Shown piece by piece: positions 1-5,253 of a stretch of DNA of 5,253 nt. The notes beneath the pieces are model-generated. The model had not been told where the DNA came from and ran no database searches. It saw only the letters and a program-made list of their open reading frames with translations. The number at the start of each line of letters is the position of its first letter. Position 1 is the stretch's first letter. The translations under genes were made by a program, and so were the position numbers. Source of the DNA: Candidatus Bathyarchaeota archaeon (lineage in GTDB: Archaea > Thermoproteota > Bathyarchaeia > TCS64); the NCBI GenBank assembly GCA_003662205.1, contig QMXQ01000116.1, positions 1 through 5,253 on the forward strand. The letters are read 5' to 3'.

Positions 1-1227
1 CGCCAACCCCTCCAGGTCCCCGGACTCCAGCCCCCTCAGCCCTGCCGGCCCGCCGAGGCCCATGGGCAGGATCCGGCTTATCGTCCTCTGGAGGACGCTC
101 CTCCGCCGGGCCTCGTTCTCCTTCTCAAGGGCTGAGGACCTCCCCCGGAGGGCGAAGAAGGGCCCCTTCGCGTCCTCGTAGTTGATGAGGTCCGAGAGGA
201 GCTGGGCGATCTCGTCGTCCCCGATTTGGTTGTCGCGCAGCATGGTGACGAGCCGGACCAGGAGCCTCTCCCGCCGCCCCCGCTCTATGAAGTCCTCTAT
301 CGTCTCCGTGAAACCGACGAAGCGGTCCCCCTTGTAGGTGCTGACCTCCTGCACGTGCTTGATCCAGTCGCCCAGCTGGGCCTCGGCCATCATGGATGCC
401 TGCATGCTCTTGCGCGTCTTCGTGTAGATGAGGGCGGCAACGATGCAGATGGCGGTCCACTCGATGTAGGGGGAGAGGTTCGCGATGCCGGGCGAGATGG
501 CCGTCAGCCGCCCCCGGAAGTAGTTGAAGTAGAGGGAGCCGATGAGGCTGGCGGGGACGACGAGGAGGTAGTTGGACGCGACGCCGCCCACCGCCGACAG
601 GTAGGGGTTCCGGGAGGTCTTGAGGACGCCCAGGAGGGAGATCCCGGCCGCGACCATGAAGCCGAGGTCGAGCAGGTCGTTGAGCACGCCGCCCAGCTCC
701 CCCGGCAGGGACATCCCGCTTGACCCGAGGAACAGGGAGAGAAGCATCAGGGTGACCCTCCCCTCGACGTAGATGGCGGCGCTCGCCGCAACGGCCTTGA
801 GCGCGTGGACGTTCCACCTCTTCGAGAGGGTCGAGAGGAAGTTGTAGACGAGGAGGACGCCGAAGGCCGCGAGGAACAGGTACCCCGCCGAGTTGAGCAT
901 CTCCGATCCCGGCGAGCAGATGAGGAAGAGGGCGAAGAAGACGGCGAAGGCCGCCGCGTAGAGGCTGCCCACGAGGAGCTCGTTGAAGGCCCCCTCGAAG
1001 GCCGCGCCGAAGAGGCTCGCCACGTAGAAGATGGAGAGGGAGACGAGGAGGGGGATGAGGACGGCGGAGAGGCTCATCGACGTCAGCTGATCCGGCAGGT
1101 AGGGGAGGAAGCTCCTGAAGTCTCCCACAGTGAGGTCCTGGAAGTAGATCAGCCAGAGGAGGAGGGCCGCGAAGGCGCCGTAGAGGGCTGAGTTCCGCAG
1201 GACCCTCCGCTTTATCCCTCTATCCAT
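1..1227 (-). CDS. Polytopic membrane protein of unknown family, partial (3' end beyond left edge)
   Basis: The frame starting at the ATG at 1227-1225 is open for 409 codons to the window edge without a stop, so the protein is incomplete at its C-terminus. I do not recognise the family. It begins MDRGIKRRVLRNS, a basic N-terminus followed by about seven or eight hydrophobic segments, roughly at residues 12-29, 51-71, 85-105, 113-133, 145-168 (weak), 181-202, 210-230 and 252-270. From about residue 271 it turns into a hydrophilic, charged, probably cytoplasmic domain rich in Arg, Glu and Leu, ending in a Gly/Leu-rich stretch at the edge. The start overlaps the end of the transglutaminase gene by 8 bases (ATGGATAG), with GAGGGG 11 bases and GGAG 2-3 bases upstream of the ATG, so translation is probably coupled. 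The next Met is residue 51, which would lose the first membrane segment. A role as membrane partner of the transglutaminase protein is inferred from position only. Confidence 0.85.
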   Translation of the reverse strand, partial: MDRGIKRRVLRNSALYGAFAALLLWLIYFQDLTVGDFRSFLPYLPDQLTSMSLSAVLIPLLVSLSIFYVASLFGAAFEGAFNELLVGSLYAAAFAVFFALFLICSPGSEMLNSAGYLFLAAFGVLLVYNFLSTLSKRWNVHALKAVAASAAIYVEGRVTLMLLSLFLGSSGMSLPGELGGVLNDLLDLGFMVAAGISLLGVLKTSRNPYLSAVGGVASNYLLVVPASLIGSLYFNYFRGRLTAISPGIANLSPYIEWTAICIVAALIYTKTRKSMQASMMAEAQLGDWIKHVQEVSTYKGDRFVGFTETIEDFIERGRRERLLVRLVTMLRDNQIGDDEIAQLLSDLINYEDAKGPFFALRGRSSALEKENEARRRSVLQRTISRILPMGLGGPAGLRGLESGDLEGLA

Positions 1228-3295
1228 GCTCCATCAAACCCCTCAGCATCTCCACCGCTGCCCTGCACCTGTTGTAATCCTCCTCCGTGGGGCGCGCCTC
1301 GCTGTAGTTGGCGATCTCAAAGGCGGTCACCAGATCCTCAAGCGCGTGGGCGCCCTTCTCGGGGATCTTCCCCAGCAGCACCCGCTGGAACTCCCTCGGC
1401 GTCATGCTCTCCCGTATCTCGCCGTACCTCCGCTGAGTGGAGGCGTAGAAGCGGTTGAAAAGCTTCACGATCCCCTCCTTGTAGCTGTCGAAGGAGAGGT
1501 CACCCTCCACGACCTCGATCGGGGGCGCCTCCTCAGCGGCGCCGGGGAGCGGCTTATGCCCCCGGCGCCGGACGAGGATGACCGCGGCTACAGACGCGGC
1601 GCACGCGGCCGCCAGTGCCAAGTTGTACGGGTAGATGGTCAGCACGTCGAGGAGGCCGGGGTGGGGTGAGGGAGGCGCGGTGACGGCGATGCCGACGATG
1701 CCGCTCGATCCCAGGTAGTAGTCTGTGTCCTCCAGGCGGAGGGCGACGGTCACATTCCCCTCCGCATCGAAGGAGTAGACCAGCGACACCCGCCCCTCGC
1801 CGTCCGTGATCAGGCTGACGGTCTCGTTGCCGATCTCCATGACGACGGTCATGTTCGCGACGGGCCTGCCGCTCGGCTGCTCGATGAGCCTGCCTTCGAG
1901 GGTCACGCTCTCGCCGACGTAGACGCGGCTGGGGACGTCGAAGGTGACCGCCGTCGCAGCCACGATCTTGATGGGCGGGTCGCTCCAGGATTCCTGGTAC
2001 CGGGCGTTGCCGAGGGCGTGGGCGACCAGCATGTAGGGCCCCACCTCCAGGTCCGCCGCGGCCTCACAGGTGATGTTGAAGAAGCCCGCCCTCACCTCGC
2101 CCCTGCCGCAGCGGACGCCCGTCTCGTTCTTCGAAACCTTCAGGAAGACCTCGACGGCGACCCCGTCGACCGCCGACCCGTTGAGGGTGGTGACCGTCCC
2201 ATGGACCTCGAAGTGGCCGCCCTTGATGCCCACGGGGTCGTTGTAGGTGATGTTGGTCACGGTGGGGGTCCGGGTGATGGACGAGGGCTTCTCCTCCATC
2301 CTCTCGGGCGTGGCGTCGAAGGTGACCCACCCCAGCTCCCTGAAGGGGACCTCCGCCCACACGTGGGCATCTCTCGCCATCACAAACTGGAACTCAGCCT
2401 CCGGCCTGATGAGGAAGCCGCGGACGATCCGAGCGGGGAGGCCGATGGATCGGGCGAGCAGCACGAAGGCCGAGTTGAAGTGAGTGCAGACGCCGGAGGA
2501 GGTGTTGAAGAGGAACCACTCGACGGGGTCCACGCCGGGGGGCGCGGGATCGTAATCCTCGTCGTAGCTGTAGTTCTCCCTCAGGTAATCCTCCAGGGCC
2601 TTCAGCTGCTCCCAGGGGGTGGACGCGCCCCCGACGATCTCCAGGGCCAGAGACCTGAGGTGATCTGACAGCTCCTCGGGCACCCCGAGGCACCCCTTCG
2701 GTTGTCGCAGCTCCGCGGCCCTCAAGGTCTCCTCCGAGAACCCATGGCCCTCGTAGGAGACCCAGTACATGGAGGGGATCGGGGTCTGGGTGTAGAAGGC
2801 CTCGAGGGAGGGGTACCTGTCGAGGGTGCCCGGGTACTCAAGGTGGCGCACAGAGAGGGTCGCGGGGATGAAGCCGCTGAACTCGACGAGGGGAGTTATG
2901 GAGAAGGTGACGAAGTCGACGGAGTCGTATTTCGAGACGTTCAGCTCGATATCCTCCCCCGAGTATGGGACTGCTGTGTGGTCCTCGATCAGCCTCCACG
3001 CGCCGTCCTCGTAGACCTCGCCAACCGAGAGCCGCAGATACTTCGTCCGCGGCGGCATCTCGATCTCGAAGAGGGGGTACACCCCTCCGGGGGCGGCCTC
3101 CACCTGGATGAGCTTGCCCTTGCCCTTCCCGGCTTCCCCCGTCCCGGCGGGCTCGACCGCCGTCTCCTCGTTCTGCGGCTCCACGTCGAGGTCGACATCG
3201 GTGATGTTCCCCAGGATGTTTATTGCCGCCGACATCAGGCTGACTGAGAACAGGAGCACGACGATTAAGACGGCTGCCCTATGGTAACCTTTCAC
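1220..3295 (-). CDS. Membrane-anchored transglutaminase-like protein with Ig-like domains and DUF4129-like tail
   Basis: This is a complete 691-residue protein starting at GTG (3295-3293) and ending at TAG (1222-1220). Residues 6-27 form a hydrophobic signal or anchor segment, followed by an acidic linker (about 30-60) and a beta-rich external region (60-170). The transglutaminase-like core spans about 205-330. It shows the papain-fold triad Cys270 in SGVCTHF, His311 in DAHVWAEV and Asp327 in TFDATP, so it is probably active as a protease, amidase or cross-linker; the reaction cannot be read from sequence. Residues 341-445 and 447-540 look like two Ig-like beta domains with phrases such as GTVTTLNGSAVDGVAVEV and GRLIEQPSGRPVANMTV. 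A transmembrane helix at about 549-576 is followed by the basic stop-transfer RRRGHK, and the cytoplasmic tail (600-691) resembles DUF4129 (YKEGIVKLFNRFY, MTPREFQRVL, LVTAFEIANYSE). Eleven N-x-S/T sequons lie in the external part. It heads an operon with the overlapping downstream membrane gene. Bacterial TgpA proteins have a related order but a multi-spanning N-terminus. Substrate unknown. Confidence 0.93.
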   Translation of the reverse strand: MKGYHRAAVLIVVLLFSVSLMSAAINILGNITDVDLDVEPQNEETAVEPAGTGEAGKGKGKLIQVEAAPGGVYPLFEIEMPPRTKYLRLSVGEVYEDGAWRLIEDHTAVPYSGEDIELNVSKYDSVDFVTFSITPLVEFSGFIPATLSVRHLEYPGTLDRYPSLEAFYTQTPIPSMYWVSYEGHGFSEETLRAAELRQPKGCLGVPEELSDHLRSLALEIVGGASTPWEQLKALEDYLRENYSYDEDYDPAPPGVDPVEWFLFNTSSGVCTHFNSAFVLLARSIGLPARIVRGFLIRPEAEFQFVMARDAHVWAEVPFRELGWVTFDATPERMEEKPSSITRTPTVTNITYNDPVGIKGGHFEVHGTVTTLNGSAVDGVAVEVFLKVSKNETGVRCGRGEVRAGFFNITCEAAADLEVGPYMLVAHALGNARYQESWSDPPIKIVAATAVTFDVPSRVYVGESVTLEGRLIEQPSGRPVANMTVVMEIGNETVSLITDGEGRVSLVYSFDAEGNVTVALRLEDTDYYLGSSGIVGIAVTAPPSPHPGLLDVLTIYPYNLALAAACAASVAAVILVRRRGHKPLPGAAEEAPPIEVVEGDLSFDSYKEGIVKLFNRFYASTQRRYGEIRESMTPREFQRVLLGKIPEKGAHALEDLVTAFEIANYSEARPTEEDYNRCRAAVEMLRGLMEHG

Positions 3296-3307
3296 GCCCT
3301 GGATATT

Positions 3308-3314
3308 CTCCCCT
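3308..3314 (-). promoter_or_regulatory. Candidate ribosome binding site of the transglutaminase gene
   Basis: Read on the minus strand, AGGGGAG lies 12 bases upstream of the GTG start at 3295. It matches the purine-rich archaeal Shine-Dalgarno type only partly, and the spacing is slightly long. It supports the GTG, because the next in-frame Met (residue 21) lies inside the hydrophobic signal segment and would truncate it. Confidence 0.45.
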
Positions 3315-3318
3315 GGCG

Positions 3319-3353
3319 TTTTATCTTTTTACGTCCTTAAATCCCGATTAAAG
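3319..3353 (-). promoter_or_regulatory. Candidate archaeal promoter (TATA region) for the leftward transglutaminase operon
   Basis: This A/T-rich island lies in otherwise GC-rich DNA. On the minus strand it reads CTTTAATC (3353-3346), then GATTTAA (3343-3337), then GTAAAAAGATAAAAC (3333-3319). A TATA element at GATTTAA would put transcription start near 3313, giving a leader of about 20 bases that contains the candidate ribosome binding site. Which of the three boxes binds TBP cannot be decided by eye. Confidence 0.45.
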
Positions 3354-3490
3354 CTCCCCCATCGCCCTCGACCGGCCGCGAGATTTAGATGTTCCACGAA
3401 TGTTTCAGAGCCACCGCGTCCTCGGTTTCAATGTATCTGTTATGCTACGATGCCCCGCCACGCGCTGTTAACCCCCTCCGCGAGTCCTCT

Positions 3491-3518
3491 CCCTTTTAAC
3501 ACCCACAAACCCTTTAGG
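3491..3518 (+). promoter_or_regulatory. Candidate archaeal promoter for the arginine-deiminase-like gene
   Basis: Two TATA-like boxes precede the ATG at 3542: CCCTTTTAAC (3491-3500) and ACCCTTTAGG (3509-3518). With the usual TATA-to-start distance of about 26 bases, the first predicts a start near 3522 and a leader of about 20 bases. The second predicts a start at or next to the ATG, giving a leaderless message. The bases just before the ATG (GCGCCCCTTCATCTCC) are pyrimidine-rich with no Shine-Dalgarno match, which suits leaderless or very short-leader translation. Confidence 0.45.
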
Positions 3519-3541
3519 GCTCCGGGCGCCCCTTCATCTCC

Positions 3542-4885
3542 ATGTGGACCGTGAGATCCGAGTCGGGCGCACTCCATGCCGTCCTCATCCAGGAGTCCAT
3601 CGAGCAGTTCTGGGAGAGACGGCTCCCCTTCACCGGCATAGAGTCCAGCCCCCACTACCTGGCCCGGTGCCCCCACGCCGACTACGGGGAGGGGCGCGAC
3701 CAGTGGAGGCAGCTCCCCAGGTACCTGAGGGAGGAAGGAGTACGGGTCTTCGAGGTCGTCTCCATTCTCAGGGAGATACTGGAGGGCGCGACGGTGGAGG
3801 AGCGCCGCCAGATCGTCGAGGAGGTTTGGAGGGGGATGCCCTCCGCGCCGGACGCGGAGGAGCTGACGGTGGACCACCTCCTCTGGGGGTATCCCCCGAG
3901 GCCCTTCTACAACCCCGAGGCGGACAGGGTGGTGCTGCCGGACTTTCGACGGGTGGCCTGGCCATACCCGAGGGATACGTCGTTCACCACCCCAGTCGGC
4001 ACGGTCATCTGCAACATGAGGCGCTACAGCAGGCGGTTCGAGCCGCGGGTCGTCAAGCTCGTCTACGAATTTGACCCGGTGCTGCGGGAGAAGGTGGAGC
4101 TGATCTGGGACGCGAACGAGGCGGAGGCGGCCTACACGGAGCCGCCGTGCATCGAGGGGGGCGACGTCCAGATCATCGACGAGGAGACCGTCGCCGTGGG
4201 CGTCGGTCAGAGGTCCACCTTCACCGGCTTCATGGAGACCGCGAGGAGGCTGTTCGAGCGGGACCGGGACGGCGAGATCAGGTACATCTGCGCCGTGAGG
4301 ATGGCGGACTACCCCGCCGTCGACTACATGCACCTCGACGTGGTCATCAACTACCCCGACGCCGGCAAGGCGCTGGTGATGCCGTACTACTTCGACAGCG
4401 AGGCAGTCAGGGATATGCCGCCGAAGCGGCTGCTCCTGAAGACCCTGGAGGCGGTCAGGGCCCAGGCCGAGGCGGACGATAGGCCCATGGGGCCGCTGGT
4501 CCACCCGGACGACTTCAGGGAGGCGGGGCGCTGCGACGTCTACGAGAACAGGAACGGCGAGCCGAGGCTCGTCAGGAGGGAGCTGAGCCTCGTCGACTTC
4601 CTGGTGGGAGAGGGGAAGCTGGACGCGGACGGCGTCATCTACGTGGGCGGGGCGCCCGAGGCGGAGAACGATGTGGAGCACCTGATGGCGGCGCTGATGG
4701 AGCAGGCGAGGGGCGCCTCGAACATCGTCGCCGTCAAGCCGGGGCTGGTCGTCGCCTACAGGCGGAACAGGAGGACGAACGCGGCGCTGAGGGAGCACGG
4801 CGTCAGGGTGAAGGAGTGGGACGACAGCTACCTGGACATGCTGGGCGGCCCCCACTGCTCGACAAGCCCCCTGTGGAGGAGCTGA
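3542..4885 (+). CDS. Arginine deiminase family enzyme (guanidine-modifying superfamily)
   Basis: This is a complete 447-residue soluble protein from ATG to TGA. The expected reaction for a true arginine deiminase is L-arginine to L-citrulline plus ammonia in the cytoplasm. Superfamily motifs occur in the right order: N-terminal SESGALHAVLI, PRDTSF with Asp145, IEGGD with Glu205, MHLD with His264 and Asp266, and the C-terminal GGPHCSTSPLWR with nucleophile Cys439. Arg164 and Arg224 sit 19 residues after Asp145 and Glu205, the same spacing as I recall for the substrate-binding arginines of the Pseudomonas enzyme. The stretch VVAYRRNRRTNAALREHG before the Cys motif is also typical. At 447 residues it is longer than the usual 400-420, mostly through a His264-Cys439 interval about 45-50 residues longer. 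Positions matching the Asn and the last Arg that contact substrate appear to be Ala139 and Leu434, so the substrate may differ. No ornithine carbamoyltransferase or carbamate kinase gene adjoins it. An amidinotransferase or dihydrolase activity is possible. Confidence 0.9.
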   Translation: MWTVRSESGALHAVLIQESIEQFWERRLPFTGIESSPHYLARCPHADYGEGRDQWRQLPRYLREEGVRVFEVVSILREILEGATVEERRQIVEEVWRGMPSAPDAEELTVDHLLWGYPPRPFYNPEADRVVLPDFRRVAWPYPRDTSFTTPVGTVICNMRRYSRRFEPRVVKLVYEFDPVLREKVELIWDANEAEAAYTEPPCIEGGDVQIIDEETVAVGVGQRSTFTGFMETARRLFERDRDGEIRYICAVRMADYPAVDYMHLDVVINYPDAGKALVMPYYFDSEAVRDMPPKRLLLKTLEAVRAQAEADDRPMGPLVHPDDFREAGRCDVYENRNGEPRLVRRELSLVDFLVGEGKLDADGVIYVGGAPEAENDVEHLMAALMEQARGASNIVAVKPGLVVAYRRNRRTNAALREHGVRVKEWDDSYLDMLGGPHCSTSPLWRS

Positions 4886-4904
4886 GGGGGGAGGCGCCCC
4901 AGGG

Positions 4905-5253
4905 TCAGAAGTGCCTGAAGCACCGCTCGTCAGTGAAGGCCATGGCGATGCCGTGCTCGTCGCAGGCCTTGATGACCGCCTTGTCCCTGATGGAGCCCCC
5001 GGGCTGGACGCAGGCGGAGACGCCGTACTCGGCCATCAGCTCGATGGAGTCGGGGAAGGGGAAGAACCCGTCCGAGGCGAGGACCGCCCCCTTGAGGGCG
5101 TCGCCGTGCCCCCGGTCCACCGCCTTCTCCAGCGCGAGCTTGACGGCGATCACCCGGTCCTGCTGGCCGGTGCCGACGCCGAGGGTGCCCCTGTCCCTGG
5201 AGACGACGACGCCGTTGGACCTGACGTTCATGCAGACGTACCAGGAGAACACG
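4905..5253 (-). CDS. purH: AICAR transformylase domain, C-terminal end of PurH-type protein (5' part beyond right edge)
   Basis: About 116 C-terminal residues are visible, ending at TGA (4907-4905); the gene enters from the right edge, so the GTG at 5252 is an internal valine codon and not the start. The sequence is strongly diagnostic of the AICAR transformylase domain, which formylates AICAR with 10-formyltetrahydrofolate in the penultimate step of IMP synthesis. Visible signatures are VRSNGVVV (with the conserved Asn of the active site), GVGTGQQDRV, ASDGFFPFPDSIELMAEYGV, QPGGSIRDKAVI, DEHGIAMAFTDER and the terminal FRHF. The ending matches the usual C-terminus of PurH (FRH) plus one Phe. 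Whether an IMP cyclohydrolase domain is fused at the N-terminus cannot be seen; in archaea the transformylase domain can occur alone, with PurO doing the last step. The gene converges on the arginine-deiminase-like gene with a 19-base gap. Confidence 0.93.
   Translation of the reverse strand, partial: VFSWYVCMNVRSNGVVVSRDRGTLGVGTGQQDRVIAVKLALEKAVDRGHGDALKGAVLASDGFFPFPDSIELMAEYGVSACVQPGGSIRDKAVIKACDEHGIAMAFTDERCFRHF

Larger units (their letters stand above)
3296..3541. other. Divergent intergenic region between the transglutaminase operon and the arginine-deiminase-like gene
   Basis: This 246-base spacer separates two divergently transcribed genes. Both ends hold T/A-rich promoter candidates. 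The middle (about 3355-3485) has mixed composition with no credible open frame, no tRNA-like fold and no obvious long inverted repeat. It is the only non-coding stretch of any length in the window. Confidence 0.7.

Noticed and set aside
125..817. Minus-strand open frame of 230 codons within the left membrane gene
   Set aside because: Its product is extremely Arg/Pro/Gly-rich with no membrane or domain pattern; the alternative frame on the same strand gives a coherent membrane protein continuous with a start at 1227.
226..1191. Plus-strand open frames at 226-723 and 805-1191
   Set aside because: Antisense shadows with Glu/Arg/Gly-rich low-complexity products, complementary to hydrophobic codons of the real minus-strand gene.
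2018..3247. Plus-strand open frames opposite the transglutaminase gene (2018-2668, 2702-3247)
   Set aside because: They arise from GC-biased third positions; no motif or start signal, and the opposite strand encodes an intact catalytic domain.
3360..3490. Possible tRNA or small RNA in the divergent spacer
   Set aside because: No cloverleaf arms, no GGTTCRA T-loop and no matched acceptor stem could be found by eye.
3440..4855. Minus-strand open frame of 471 codons opposite the arginine-deiminase-like gene
   Set aside because: It is a shadow of a high-GC gene: the product is Arg/Pro/Val/His-rich with no recognisable motif, while the plus-strand frame carries all deiminase motifs.
4886..4900. 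GGGG...CCCC short inverted repeat in the convergent gap, as a possible terminator
   Set aside because: The stem is only four base pairs with no following T tract, and G/C runs of this kind are common here by composition.

Overview
The window looks archaeal. It is GC-rich with frequent AGG arginine codons. The spacer between the two divergent genes carries short T/A-rich boxes resembling archaeal TATA elements. The secreted part of the large protein is dense in N-glycosylation sequons. A methanogen of the Methanothrix/Methanomicrobia kind would fit, but this is an impression from composition and gene content, not a demonstrated placement.

Layout: (1) positions 1-1227, minus strand, an unrecognised polytopic membrane protein that runs off the left edge and is not closed by a stop inside the window; (2) 1220-3295, minus strand, a 691-residue membrane-anchored protein with a transglutaminase-like domain (Cys-His-Asp triad intact), two probable Ig-like beta domains, a C-terminal transmembrane segment and a cytoplasmic DUF4129-like tail; (3) 3296-3541, a 246-base divergent promoter region; (4) 3542-4885, plus strand, a complete arginine-deiminase-family enzyme with all core catalytic residues but apparent changes at two substrate-contact positions; (5) a 19-base convergent gap; (6) 4905-5253, minus strand, the C-terminal end of the AICAR transformylase part of PurH, which runs off the right edge.

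The two leftmost genes overlap by 8 bases (ATGGATAG) and are very probably one operon transcribed leftward from the spacer. Together they resemble a split version of the bacterial TgpA-type arrangement (multi-spanning membrane part, external transglutaminase, DUF4129 tail), which often travels with MoxR ATPase and DUF58 genes. Such partners, if present, lie outside this window. The arginine-deiminase-like gene stands alone on the plus strand with its own promoter. The purH-like gene is a convergent housekeeping neighbour with no evident functional link. No RNA genes, mobile elements, CRISPR arrays or notable repeats were seen.
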